NCBI GenBank assembly: GCA_026984935.1
Contig: JALSRD010000041.1
Location: forward strand, 62,001-126,000
Direction of reading: 5' to 3'
DNA: 64,000 nt
Source: Desulfobacterales bacterium
GTDB lineage: Bacteria; Desulfobacterota; Desulfobacteria; Desulfobacterales; JALSRD01
The notes below the pieces were generated by a model. The model saw only the letters and a list, made by a program, of their open reading frames with translations. It had not been told where the DNA came from and searched no databases. The position numbers and the translations under genes were made by a program. Shown here one piece after another: positions 45,730-54,674 of this stretch; the first letter of the stretch is position 1; the number at the start of each line of letters is the position of its first letter.

Positions 45730-48318
45730 ATGGACCAGCAATACGACCCGCACAAAATCGAAAGCAAGTGGCAACGGGCCTGGGAGGAAAACGCGGCCTT
45801 CCAGGTGCAGGAAGACCCCCACAAACCGAAATACTACCTGCTGGAAATGTTTCCCTATCCATCCGGCAAGATCCACATGGGGCACGTGCGCAACTATACC
45901 ATCGGAGATGTGGTGGCACGCTACAAAACCATGCAGGGCTATAACGTGTTGCACCCTATGGGCTGGGACGCCTTCGGCATGCCAGCTGAAAACGCCGCCA
46001 TCGCCAACAACAGCCATCCCGCCCGCTGGACCTACGAAAACATCCGCAACATGCGTGCACAGCTCAAGCGCCTGGGTTTTTCCTATGACTGGAAACGTGA
46101 GATCGCCACCTGCAGACCGGAGTACTATCGTTGGGAGCAGTGGCTTTTCCTGCAGATGTATGCGCGCCGGATGGTCTATCGCAAAGAATCCTATGTGAAC
46201 TGGTGTGCATCCTGCCAGACGGTGCTGGCCAATGAACAGGTGGAATCCGGCATGTGCTGGCGCTGCGGCCGGGAAGTCAGGCAAAAGAAGCTCTGGCAGT
46301 GGTTTTTCAGAATCACCGACTACGCAGAGGATTTGCTGGCATACTGTGACCGCCTGCCCGGCTGGCCGGACAAAGTCATCAGCATGCAGAAAAACTGGAT
46401 CGGCAGGAGCGAAGGCGCGCGCATCGATTTCGAGGTGGCGCAACGGGCCGAAAAGATCGCAGTTTTCACCACCCGCCCTGATACGCTTTTTGGCGCGACC
46501 TTCATGTGCCTGGCGCCCGAGCATCCGCTGGTGCTCCAATTGTCCAAAGGCACGCCGCAGGCTGACGAAGTGGCCCGGTTTGTCGAGCGCATGGCGCTGC
46601 AGGATCGCTCCAGCCGGACGATCGACGGCTATGAAAAGGAAGGTGTTTTTACGGGCGTATACTGCATCAACCCGGCCAGCGGCCGCCGCATGCCGGTTTA
46701 CACGGCCAATTTTGCGCTCATGGAGTACGGCACCGGCGCCGTCATGTCCGTGCCGGCCCACGATCAGCGCGATTTCGAGTTCGCCAGAAAATACGGCCTG
46801 GAAATCGTGCCGGTGGTGCAGCCGGAAGGCGAAGGGCACGCTGCCGGCGAAATGACCGCCGCCTACACCGGCCCCGGCCGTATGGTCAATTCCGGACGCT
46901 ACGACGGGATGGTGAACACCGAGGCCATGCCCCGCATCGTCGCAGATCTGGCAGAAAAGGGGTATGCCCAAAAGACCGTCAGCTACCGGCTGCGGGACTG
47001 GGGGATTTCCCGACAGCGCTACTGGGGCGCTCCCATTCCCATTGTCCACTGCACGCATTGCGGTGTCGTGCCCGTTCCGGAAACGGATCTGCCCATTGAA
47101 CTGCCCGAAGACGCCAACCTGCTCGAAGGCGGGCGGTCACCGCTGCCGGAGCTCGATTCGTTCGTGCACACGGTCTGCCCCAGGTGCGGTGCCGACGCCC
47201 GCCGCGAGACAGATACCATGGATACATTCGTGGAGTCGTCGTGGTACTTTGAGCGCTACTGCAGCCCAAATTGGACGCGGGGGATGTTCGACAAGCGGGC
47301 CGTCAGCTACTGGATGCCGGTGGATCAATACATCGGCGGCGTGGAGCATGCCATTTTGCACCTGCTCTACTCGCGCTATTTTACGCGCGTGCTGAAAGAC
47401 CTCGGGCTTGTGGATTACAAAGAGCCCTTCACACGCCTGCTCACCCAGGGGATGGTCTGCAAGGAAACGCTGGCCTGTCCGCGGCATGGTTTTCTTTTGC
47501 CGGAGGAAGTTCGCGAAAACGACAGCGGGCGCGTATGTAAAACGTGCAGCCGACCGGTTGTGGTGGGCCGTGTTGAGAAAATGTCCAAGTCGAAAAAGAA
47601 CGTCGTCGATCCCAACGTGCTGCTGGACCGGTACGGTGCCGACACAACGCGCCTCTTCTGCCTGTTCGCGGCTCCGCCGGAACGGGATCTGGAGTGGAGC
47701 GAAAAGGGGGTCGAGGGCGGATACCGCTTTTTGAAGCGTGTCTGGCGCCTGGTCGCGGACTGCCAGGGCCGGATCCAGGCTTGCAAGCCCTACGAGGGGC
47801 ATGATGCCGCACTTGCCGAACCCTGGCGCGGGCTGTACAAAAAAAGCCACCAAAGCATTGCAAAAGTCATTCATGACATTGAAGCGCGTTTTCATTTCAA
47901 CACGGCGATCTCCGCCGTCATGGAGCTGGTGAATACGATTTCGGCAGTGGAGCGCCACGAACCGGACTTGCACGGGAAGTCGGTGCTGCGATTTGCGATC
48001 GAAACAGTGGTGCGTCTGCTGGCGCCCATCGTACCCCATTTCGCGGAGGAAATCTGGCAGCAGCTGGGGGGTCGGGGCAGCATTTTTCTGGCCGGCTGGC
48101 CGGCTTACCGCCAGGATGCACTGACCGCCGATGAAGTGCTGGTGGTCGTGCAGGTCAATGGCAAGCTGCGCAGCCGGTTTACGGTGGACAGGGGTACGGA
48201 TGAGGATACGCTCAGGGAAATGGCGTTGAAAGACGAACGCATCGTGAACTTTCTGGGCGAACGCAAGGTGAAAAAGGTCATCGTGGTCAGGGAGAAACTG
48301 GTGAACATCGTTGTGTGA
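45730..48318 (+). CDS. leuS: Leucyl-tRNA synthetase
   Basis: The 862-residue class I synthetase has the HIGH-type HMGHVRN at residues 49-55 and KMSKSKKN near residue 620. Between lie the CP1 editing domain ([40 protein letters not shown]) and zinc-type cysteines (CASC, CWRCG). The C-terminal anticodon and tail domains end with [17 protein letters not shown]. The start at 45730 gives the family N-terminus [14 protein letters not shown]. It normally precedes lptE, here separated from it by repeat copy C. Confidence 0.96.
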   Translation: MDQQYDPHKIESKWQRAWEENAAFQVQEDPHKPKYYLLEMFPYPSGKIHMGHVRNYTIGDVVARYKTMQGYNVLHPMGWDAFGMPAENAAIANNSHPARWTYENIRNMRAQLKRLGFSYDWKREIATCRPEYYRWEQWLFLQMYARRMVYRKESYVNWCASCQTVLANEQVESGMCWRCGREVRQKKLWQWFFRITDYAEDLLAYCDRLPGWPDKVISMQKNWIGRSEGARIDFEVAQRAEKIAVFTTRPDTLFGATFMCLAPEHPLVLQLSKGTPQADEVARFVERMALQDRSSRTIDGYEKEGVFTGVYCINPASGRRMPVYTANFALMEYGTGAVMSVPAHDQRDFEFARKYGLEIVPVVQPEGEGHAAGEMTAAYTGPGRMVNSGRYDGMVNTEAMPRIVADLAEKGYAQKTVSYRLRDWGISRQRYWGAPIPIVHCTHCGVVPVPETDLPIELPEDANLLEGGRSPLPELDSFVHTVCPRCGADARRETDTMDTFVESSWYFERYCSPNWTRGMFDKRAVSYWMPVDQYIGGVEHAILHLLYSRYFTRVLKDLGLVDYKEPFTRLLTQGMVCKETLACPRHGFLLPEEVRENDSGRVCKTCSRPVVVGRVEKMSKSKKNVVDPNVLLDRYGADTTRLFCLFAAPPERDLEWSEKGVEGGYRFLKRVWRLVADCQGRIQACKPYEGHDAALAEPWRGLYKKSHQSIAKVIHDIEARFHFNTAISAVMELVNTISAVERHEPDLHGKSVLRFAIETVVRLLAPIVPHFAEEIWQQLGGRGSIFLAGWPAYRQDALTADEVLVVVQVNGKLRSRFTVDRGTDEDTLREMALKDERIVNFLGERKVKKVIVVREKLVNIVV

Positions 48319-48502
48319 GGGCCGCCGAAAGAAACGGAGCCACTGATGGCACGCGTCGATTTTCGTACGGCCCCAGGGCGCGCGTCTCGGCAGCGCCGTT
48401 GCACGCCGATCGCATGGGGTTTTCCGGCGGCAAAGCGCCCCGGGCAAAAAGACAGGTCCGGAGGGGGATTTTCTTTTTTCGGGGCCCAATATAGAGCTGT
48501 TA

Positions 48503-48759
48503 CCCGAATCTTGCAAGCGTCGCGTTTGCCGCCTATGCAAGGCGCAAGGCATGCAGCTGTGGGGGGCTACCGCAAATGCCTTGCAGCGCAGTAGATGCGG
48601 TGAGATCGGCACTTTCGCAGGGCAGACAATCTTGAAGTCAAAATGGAAGGTTTCCGAACATACCAATGACGCTAAAAAATATCGCGCTGCATCCATAGAC
48701 AACCATTAGATAACATTACAATTTTATAAGATTTCAAAATTGTCTGTGCAAGATTCAGG
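48503..48759 (+). mobile_element. MITE-like dispersed repeat, copy C
   Basis: This 257-bp copy is colinear with copy A and nearly identical in its right 140 bases (for example TGGAAGGTTTCCGAACATAC and CGCTGCATCCATAGACAACC). Ends are CCCGAATCTTGCA (left) and CCTGAATCTTGCA (right, inverted). Flanking 5-mers are TGTTA and TATTA. Its internal hairpin is CAAGGCAT (48545-48552) with ATGCCTTG (48576-48583). It lies between leuS and lptE. The rest of the 48319-48831 spacer holds no gene. Confidence 0.85.
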
Positions 48760-48831
48760 TATTAACTTGTCGGCCATGCAGGGTCGGCGCCACAGTCGCT
48801 GGAATCAGCAGGGCGGAGGAGGCAAGGTTTG

Positions 48832-49341
48832 GTGAAAGTAAAAGTTGTGGTGGGTGTCGTCATTTTGAGTTTTTTGCTGACGGGTTGCGGGTACCATTTT
48901 CGCGGTAGCGGGGCTTTTCCCAAAGGCGTCAAAACTGTTTACATCAAACAGTTCGAAAACCGGACCTCTGAAACCGGGATCGAGAGCCAGTTTACCAACG
49001 ATCTGGTGAACGAATTCATTCTCAACCGCAAGGGCGCGCTGGTGCCCCAGAAGGCGGCTGATGCCGTCATCAACGGTGTGATCCGCACGATCCGTACCGA
49101 AAGCATCGCACGCAGCGGAAACCTGCAGTCCCAGCAGCGGCGCGTGATTATCACCGTGGATGTGACCCTGCGGAACCAGGGGGGGCAGCGCATCTGGTTT
49201 GCCGGCGGGATCAGTGACAATCAGGAGTACGATACCGGCGCGGACCGGCAGGCGACCGACGTCAATAAACGCCAGGCCATCAAGCTTCTGTCCGAGAAGA
49301 TGGCCCAGAAGATTTACGACCGCTTAACCGAGGATTTCTAG
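48832..49341 (+). CDS. lptE: LPS-assembly lipoprotein LptE
   Basis: The 169-residue lipoprotein has a signal with lipobox LTGC (cysteine about residue 20) followed by the LptE start GYHFRGSGAFPKGVKTVYIK. It then has VRTIRTESI-like strands and the C-terminal helix AIKLLSEKMAQKIYDRL. It plugs the LptD barrel in the outer membrane. The GTG at 48832 is preceded by GGAGGAGG; a TTG one codon earlier is possible. Its presence shows an outer membrane with LPS transport. Confidence 0.88.
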   Translation: MKVKVVVGVVILSFLLTGCGYHFRGSGAFPKGVKTVYIKQFENRTSETGIESQFTNDLVNEFILNRKGALVPQKAADAVINGVIRTIRTESIARSGNLQSQQRRVIITVDVTLRNQGGQRIWFAGGISDNQEYDTGADRQATDVNKRQAIKLLSEKMAQKIYDRLTEDF

Positions 49342-49473
49342 ATTTTCCGGGCGGTGGGCGCGATGCCGCCCGCCGGGTCTGCAGCCGGCGTCGGGCGCCG
49401 GCCGGCGTGGAAGCCAGGTGCGGCGTTTTTCGGCACGCCGAGGCGGAAACGGCGGCCGGCGGATTGAACAAAA

Positions 49474-49503
49474 ACGGACAGCCCCCGGGCAAGGGCTGTC
49501 CGT
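49474..49503 (-). terminator. rpsT terminator
   Basis: Perfect 11-bp arms ACGGACAGCCC (49474-49484) and GGGCTGTCCGT (49493-49503) with an 8-nt loop. On the minus strand a TTTTTGTT tract follows. It ends transcription about 50 bases past the rpsT stop and may also face lptE. Confidence 0.88.
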
Positions 49504-49552
49504 TCGTGTCCCTGAGACATGCGCATAGGCAGTATCTCCCAGGCGCGAAACG

Positions 49553-49819
49553 TTATGTTGAAATTTTGTTGGCCAGCTTCGTCAGCCGCGAAACCTTGCG
49601 TGCCGCCGTTCGTTTGTGAAGGGCGCCTTTTTGCGCTGCTTTGCAGATGATCGATTTGGCGCTGTTGAGCTTTTCCAGAACCAGTTCGGCAGACCCTTCT
49701 GCCGCCGCCTGGCGGACGCTTTTGACAGCTGTTTTTGTATGGGTCCGCATGGATTTGTTGCGTAGGCGGCGGCGTTCATTCTGCCGCATGCGCTTGAGTG
49801 CCGACTTGTGATTCGCCAA
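49553..49819 (-). CDS. rpsT: Small ribosomal subunit protein bS20
   Basis: The 88-residue basic, helical protein matches S20: MANHKSALKRMRQNERRRLR at the start, KSMRTHTKTAVKSVRQA, ELVLEKLNSAKSIICKAAQK and GALHKRTAARKVSRLTKLAN. It binds 16S rRNA. It is a single-gene transcript between convergent lptE and divergent murJ, with its own promoter and terminator, as is usual for rpsT beside murJ. Confidence 0.96.
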   Translation of the reverse strand: MANHKSALKRMRQNERRRLRNKSMRTHTKTAVKSVRQAAAEGSAELVLEKLNSAKSIICKAAQKGALHKRTAARKVSRLTKLANKIST

Positions 49820-49873
49820 TTTAAAATACTCCTTTCAAGTTAGCTGTGCTGTTTCTGTTTTACTTAAACTTCC

Positions 49874-49902
49874 CAAATAACAAGACTCAGATTCTTTGTC
49901 AA
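49874..49902 (-). promoter_or_regulatory. rpsT promoter
   Basis: On the minus strand TTGACA (plus 49897-49902), 17 bases, then TATTTG (49874-49879), about 55 bases before the rpsT ATG. Confidence 0.5.
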
Positions 49903-49933
49903 GTTTTATGGACGCCTTTGAAATACTTTGTTG

Positions 49934-51523
49934 ATGCATCCCATGGCCTTGCAGCGATCGGAAAATCACCGTGTCACCCGGGCCGCTGGAGTGGTCGGCC
50001 TGGCCACTTTGTTCAGTCGTTTGCTGGGGTTTTTGCGCGATGCCCTGGTGGCCTATTTCCTGGGCGCTGGATTTGCAACAGACACTTTTTTCACGGCATT
50101 CAGAGTTCCCAGCCTCATGCGCCGGCTTTTTGCCGAAGGGTCGCTGAGCGTTTCTTTTGTGCCGGTGTTCATGGAGCAGGCGGCGCGCCATGGACAGCCG
50201 GAAGCCTTCGAAATGGCACGCTCGGCATTCAGGATATCCGCACTCGTGCTGCTGGGCGGCACGGTACTGGGTCTGGTGGGCGCGCCCCTGATCGTAAAGG
50301 GACTGGCGCCAGGCTTTATCCGGCACGGTGCCCAACTGGCGCTTACCGTCAGGCTGACGCGCATCATGCTGCCCTATATCTTTTTCGTCGGGCTGGCGGC
50401 GCTCAGCATGGGCATACTGAACGCCCTGGGGCATTTTGCCTCTCCCGCCTTTGCACCGGCAGTATTGAACCTGTCGATCATCGGATGCTTGCTCTTCGTT
50501 TCGCCGCACCTTTCGCAGCCGGTTTATGGCCTGGCGATGGGCGTGGTTGCCGGCGGTGTGCTGCAGCTGCTGCTGCAACTGCCGGCGCTTTTGCAAAAAC
50601 GCTTCTTTTTATGGCAGAAAGCGCGCCTCTGTCATCCGGCGCTGAAACAGGTGGCCCGCAAAATGCTGCCGGTGGTGTTCGGCCTTTCCGTGTATCAGAT
50701 AAACATCGTGGTCGGAAATCTTCTGGCATCCACCCTGGCGCGGGGCAGCATTTCCTATCTTTATTATGCGGACCGGCTGGTCCAGTTCCCCATGGGATTG
50801 TTCGGCATGGCCGCGGCCACCGCAGTGCTGCCGAGCTTGTCGCGGCAGGCGGCGGCCGGCGACCTAAAAGCGCTGGTGCATACCTTCCAACACACCATGA
50901 AACTGGTGACGGCCATTATCCTGCCGGCCATGATTGGGCTGATCATCCTGAGAAGACCGATTGTCGCCCTGCTTTTTCAACGCGGTGCTTTCGGCCTGCA
51001 AAGTGTTCGATTGACGGCCGGCGCACTTTTATACTATGGAATGGGATTATGGGCATTTTCAACGGTGCGCATCGTAGTAATGCTTTTTTACGCCCTTCAG
51101 GATACGGCGACGCCCGTGCGCACGGCGGTCATTGCCATAGCTTTTAATGCCGTATGCGGCGTGGTGCTGATGCGGTGGATGGGGTACGGCGGGCTGGCGT
51201 TGGCTGCTTCGCTGGCATCGGCGCTCAACCTGGGGTTGCTGGTGCATGCATTGAAACAGAAGATCGGTTTGCGCATTTCCGGGAAGCAGCTGGTTTTCTA
51301 CGTTAAATCCACCGTCTGCGCGCTGGGGATGGGGGTCGGCGTATGGAACCTGGCGCGCATGCTGCCGCCGGGCGTACAGCCTGCCCCCTGGAAGCTGTTG
51401 TTGGGCGTTTGCGGTTGCATCAGCGCCGGAGTGATACTATACAGTATACTGTTTTTGGCGGTAAATCCGTCAGAAATGCACGAACTCAGGGCCTTTGTGC
51501 GTAAAAGCAGGGCGATACGATGA
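49934..51523 (+). CDS. murJ: Lipid II flippase MurJ
   Basis: The protein of about 529 residues is a 14-helix MOP-family flippase. It has the MurJ start LATLFSRLLGFLRDALVAYF, the central-cavity segment DTFFTAFRVPSLMRRLFAEG and FVPVFMEQAARHG, and later YLYYADRLVQFPMGLFGMAA and ALQDTATPVRTAVIAIAFNA. It moves lipid II across the inner membrane for peptidoglycan synthesis. The start may be 49934 or 49943; neither has a strong ribosome site. It overlaps the next gene by four bases. Confidence 0.94.
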   Translation: MHPMALQRSENHRVTRAAGVVGLATLFSRLLGFLRDALVAYFLGAGFATDTFFTAFRVPSLMRRLFAEGSLSVSFVPVFMEQAARHGQPEAFEMARSAFRISALVLLGGTVLGLVGAPLIVKGLAPGFIRHGAQLALTVRLTRIMLPYIFFVGLAALSMGILNALGHFASPAFAPAVLNLSIIGCLLFVSPHLSQPVYGLAMGVVAGGVLQLLLQLPALLQKRFFLWQKARLCHPALKQVARKMLPVVFGLSVYQINIVVGNLLASTLARGSISYLYYADRLVQFPMGLFGMAAATAVLPSLSRQAAAGDLKALVHTFQHTMKLVTAIILPAMIGLIILRRPIVALLFQRGAFGLQSVRLTAGALLYYGMGLWAFSTVRIVVMLFYALQDTATPVRTAVIAIAFNAVCGVVLMRWMGYGGLALAASLASALNLGLLVHALKQKIGLRISGKQLVFYVKSTVCALGMGVGVWNLARMLPPGVQPAPWKLLLGVCGCISAGVILYSILFLAVNPSEMHELRAFVRKSRAIR

Positions 51524-51819
51524 TTTTCAGACACGGCCTGGTTTTGAATCTGGCGATTCTTTTCCTGGTCCTTTTGCTGCTGCTGATCATTTTCGGGGAC
51601 AAGGGGATTGTCGACCTGCAGCGGCTCAAAGCGGACCGTGAAGATCTGATCGGCTTGAATATGCGCATTGAACGGAAAAATCAGGAACTCTTTCGCGAAG
51701 TCAACCGTCTGAAGAGCGACCCCGATTACATCGAGAGCATTGCCCGCCGTGAGCTGGGGCTGGTGGGCAAAAAAGAAGTGATCTTCAAATCCAGACAGCC
51801 CGCAAAAAACGCACCCTAG
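51520..51819 (+). CDS. ftsB: FtsB/DivIC-type septum formation protein
   Basis: The 99-residue bitopic protein has a membrane helix (LNLAILFLVLLLLLIIFGDK), then a coiled coil (LQRLKADREDLIGLNMRIER) and the conserved RLKSDPDYIESIARRELGLV end. FtsB links FtsL and FtsQ in the divisome. Its ATG overlaps the TGA of murJ, so it is coupled to the flippase gene. Confidence 0.88.
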   Translation: MIFRHGLVLNLAILFLVLLLLLIIFGDKGIVDLQRLKADREDLIGLNMRIERKNQELFREVNRLKSDPDYIESIARRELGLVGKKEVIFKSRQPAKNAP

Positions 51820-51879
51820 CTGCGTGAGGCCCCCGCGCCGGACCCCAACGGCGCTGAGGCAGGAGGGATTGATGAGGGT

Positions 51880-52149
51880 ATGCCGGACAAGCTGTTTTAT
51901 ACCAAAACCATGGCCCGGGTGTATGCCAAGCAGGGGGATCTGGTGCGTGCCGCGCGCATCTACCGCTATCTTCTGTCTGAAACACCCGGCCGTCAGGATC
52001 TGGAACAGGCACTGGCTGAGGTTGACCGTCAGATCGGCGATTGCCAGGCGCGTGACGAGCACCTGAGGGGGTTGCTGGGTCGCTGGCTTGCGCTGTTGCT
52101 GCACGCGAACGGGATGCAGAAGCTGAACACACTAACCAAAAGGAGGTAG
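51880..52149 (+). CDS. Short TPR-like protein
   Basis: The 89-residue protein has one recognisable helical repeat (FYTKTMARVYAKQGDLVRAA, RIYRYLLSETPGRQDLEQAL), the pattern of a tetratricopeptide motif, then an amphipathic helix and a basic end. No signal is seen. It lies between the ftsB-like gene and the lipoprotein gene on the same strand and may act with the envelope proteins around it. Function unknown. Confidence 0.6.
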   Translation: MPDKLFYTKTMARVYAKQGDLVRAARIYRYLLSETPGRQDLEQALAEVDRQIGDCQARDEHLRGLLGRWLALLLHANGMQKLNTLTKRR

Positions 52150-52153
52150 GTGC

Positions 52154-52633
52154 ATGCAGGCGATGTTGCGAAAAAGGAATGCCATTGTCATCTTGGCGGT
52201 GGGAATGGGTCTGTGGCTGGCGGCAGCCGGATGTACTTCTTTCCAGGACGAAGGCAAGACGTCCGCCAAACCAAAAGCGGTCGAGAAAAAAAACGCGCCA
52301 CTGTACTACGATTTCGGAGATGTGCTGATTCCCAAAGCGCTGGGCCTGGATCGCCAAAAGTCCTTCGTGCAGAAACTTCCCGGGTCGACCACCGGGGTGC
52401 TTACTTTCAGCGGGCGGGTGGACACGGAGACCCTGATCGCCTTTTTCAACAACAGCATGGCCATGGACAACTGGAAGCAGATCATGTTCTTCAAGTCCTC
52501 ACCGCGTACGATCATGCTGTTTGCCAAGCAGAACCGGCGCTGCATTATCCGCATCGATGACCAGACACTGACGACCCGTGTCGAGATATGGGTCGCGCCG
52601 GTAAGTGCGGCCAGCGGGCTGTTAAAACAGTAG
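52154..52633 (+). CDS. Lipoprotein of unknown function
   Basis: The 159-residue protein has a lipoprotein signal with AAAGC lipobox (VILAVGMGLWLAAAGC), a charged linker and a compact domain with YYDFGDVLIPKALGLDRQKS, TTGVLTFSGRVDTETLIAFF and FAKQNRRCIIRIDDQTLTTR. The second half resembles small alpha/beta domains that bind envelope partners. AGGAGG lies upstream of the start, inside the end of the TPR-like gene. No family name is claimed. Confidence 0.7.
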   Translation: MQAMLRKRNAIVILAVGMGLWLAAAGCTSFQDEGKTSAKPKAVEKKNAPLYYDFGDVLIPKALGLDRQKSFVQKLPGSTTGVLTFSGRVDTETLIAFFNNSMAMDNWKQIMFFKSSPRTIMLFAKQNRRCIIRIDDQTLTTRVEIWVAPVSAASGLLKQ

Positions 52634-52702
52634 TCGATATGTGCTGGGCATAGGTTGAGAGGATCCCGCCGTGCGAGTGGCGGGACCAGGGGCCGGGGCA
52701 AA

Positions 52703-53914
52703 ATGGGATACGGGTTTGACAAAAAAGCGGTCGTGCTGGGGGTAAGCGGCGGGATTGCAGCATACAAAAGCGTTGAAATCCTGCGCCTGCTCAAACAGGC
52801 CAACGCCGAGGTGCGGGTGATGATGACCGCCAATGCGGCCCGTTTTATCGGCGCACTGACCTTCGAGGCGCTGTCCGGCCGCCCGGTATGCCAGAGCCTT
52901 TTTGCGCCCGGCGACGAAGCTTCCATCCGGCACATCGAATGGGCGCAGGCGGCGGATGCAGTCGTCATCGCGCCGGCCACTGCCAACCTCATCGGCAAAT
53001 TGGCGGGCGGCATCGCCGATGACGCATTGAGCACCTTCATGCTGGCTGTAACCGCACCGGTGCTCATCTGCCCGGCCATGAACAGCACCATGTACGAACA
53101 TCCTGCGGTACAGGCCAACTTGGCACGCCTGGCCGAATTCGGGTACCGCATTGTACCCCCCGATTCAGGAGAACTGGCCTGCGGCACCACCGGTCCCGGG
53201 CGCCTGCCGGATCCCGCGATCATTGTCGCCCATTTGGCCGGTTGCCTGGCGGATCAGGACCTGCGCGGCCGGCGGGTGCTGGTGACCGCCGGGCCCACCC
53301 GGGAGGTCATCGATCCGGTGCGCTATATCAGCAACCCGTCCTCGGGCAAGATGGGATACGCCCTGGCCGCCGCCGCCCAGCAGCGCGGTGCGCAGGTTAC
53401 CCTGATCTCCGGACCCAGCGTATTGCCGGATCCGGTGGGCGTGGCGGTGATCCGGGTGGAAAGTGCTGACCAGATGGCCGCAGCGGTGTTTGACTGCCTT
53501 GAAGACAGCGACATCGTTGTCAAAGCGGCAGCCGTTTCAGACTACCGTCCGCGAGAGCCCAGGCCGCAAAAGATCAAGAAAGGCCAGCCCCGTATGGTAC
53601 TGGAGCTGGAAAAAACCCGCGATATCCTGATGGAAATCGGCCGCCGCAAACGCGGCCAGTTCCTGGTCGGTTTTGCCGCTGAAACCCAGGATCTGGAAAA
53701 AAACGCTGAAAAGAAACTGGTTGCCAAAAACCTGGACATGATTGCCGCCAACCGTGTGGGACAGAAGGGCAGCGGCGGGTTCGCCGACGATGAGAACCAG
53801 TTGACGCTTTTTTATGCCAACGGCAATAAGGAGGTGCTGCCGTTGATGGCCAAGGACGCACTGGCGCATCAGCTGTGGGACCGCATTCTGGCCCAGATGG
53901 CGATAGCCGCCTGA
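52703..53914 (+). CDS. coaBC: Bifunctional phosphopantothenoylcysteine decarboxylase/phosphopantothenate-cysteine ligase
   Basis: The 403-residue enzyme performs two steps of coenzyme A synthesis. The CoaC flavoprotein half (residues 1-190) has VVLGVSGGIAAYKSVEILR, the catalytic His in SIRHIEWAQAADAVVIAPAT, the PAMNSTMYEHPAVQ substrate clamp and the GELACGTTGPGRL cysteine flap. The CoaB half begins at VLVTAGPTREVIDPVRYISN and ends with MIAANRVGQKGSGGFADDEN. The start at 52703 is chosen because the sequence before it is not conserved. Confidence 0.95.
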   Translation: MGYGFDKKAVVLGVSGGIAAYKSVEILRLLKQANAEVRVMMTANAARFIGALTFEALSGRPVCQSLFAPGDEASIRHIEWAQAADAVVIAPATANLIGKLAGGIADDALSTFMLAVTAPVLICPAMNSTMYEHPAVQANLARLAEFGYRIVPPDSGELACGTTGPGRLPDPAIIVAHLAGCLADQDLRGRRVLVTAGPTREVIDPVRYISNPSSGKMGYALAAAAQQRGAQVTLISGPSVLPDPVGVAVIRVESADQMAAAVFDCLEDSDIVVKAAAVSDYRPREPRPQKIKKGQPRMVLELEKTRDILMEIGRRKRGQFLVGFAAETQDLEKNAEKKLVAKNLDMIAANRVGQKGSGGFADDENQLTLFYANGNKEVLPLMAKDALAHQLWDRILAQMAIAA

Positions 53915-53916
53915 GC

Positions 53917-54672
53917 ATGGATCCGATGACCTTGCAAAAAGACCATGCTTTGCCGGCAAGGGGCAGCTGCCGGCAGCAGTTTGCCGGCCTGGTGCAAGAG
54001 ATTCGCCGCAGCTTGCAGTCCGCGGCGTCCAAGGGGATGCGCGGCTTCGAGTGCACGCCGATGACGCTGGAACGGATCGCGTGCTGGGGTGCGGCCCGGG
54101 AAACGGTTCCGGAATCGCTGGAGGCGATCCGCACCGATCTTGGCGATTGCACGCGCTGCCGCCTCTCGGCACAGCGTCAAAAGATCGTTTTCGGCGACGG
54201 AAACCCCGAAGCGGATCTCATGTTCGTGGGCGAGGGGCCGGGCTACGCGGAAGATCGTAGCGGGCTGCCCTTCGTGGGTCGTGCCGGACAGCTGCTGACG
54301 CGCATCATTCAGGCCATGGGCCTGACCCGTGAGCAGGTCTATATCGGCAATATCGTCAAGTGCCGGCCGCCGCGCAACCGCAACCCGCAGCCGGATGAGA
54401 TCCGCACCTGCTTCCCGTTTTTGCAGCGGCAGATTGCCGCTATCCGGCCGCGCTTTATCTGCGCCTTGGGCGGGGTTGCGGCACAGACGCTGCTGGACAC
54501 CGATACGCCGATTTCAAGGCTGCGGGGACGGCTGCATGATTGCAGCGGCATCCAGGTGATGCCGACATTCCACCCCTCCTACCTGCTGCGCAATCCTGAA
54601 AAAAAGCGCGCTGTCTGGCAGGACATGCAGCTGGTGATGGAAGCTATGCGCAAAAACAGCGGCGGACACTGA
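53917..54672 (+). CDS. Family 4 (type a) uracil-DNA glycosylase, 4Fe-4S
   Basis: The 251-residue glycosylase has an N-terminal extension of about 70 residues and the family 4 domain. Its motifs are DCTRCRLSAQRQKIVFGDGN (two cluster cysteines), the active-site MFVGEGPGYAEDRSGLPFVG and GNIVKCRPPRNRNPQPDEIR with the remaining cysteines, and the leucine-loop HPSYLLRN. It removes uracil from single- and double-stranded DNA. It starts two bases after the coaBC stop and ends two bases before the nfeD start, indicating one transcript. Confidence 0.93.
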   Translation: MDPMTLQKDHALPARGSCRQQFAGLVQEIRRSLQSAASKGMRGFECTPMTLERIACWGAARETVPESLEAIRTDLGDCTRCRLSAQRQKIVFGDGNPEADLMFVGEGPGYAEDRSGLPFVGRAGQLLTRIIQAMGLTREQVYIGNIVKCRPPRNRNPQPDEIRTCFPFLQRQIAAIRPRFICALGGVAAQTLLDTDTPISRLRGRLHDCSGIQVMPTFHPSYLLRNPEKKRAVWQDMQLVMEAMRKNSGGH

Positions 54673-54674
54673 AC

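Noticed and set aside
47137-48702. A 521-codon minus-strand frame from leuS into repeat copy C
   Set aside because: It is antisense to leuS. The start shared with a frame over copy A comes only from the repeat sequence.
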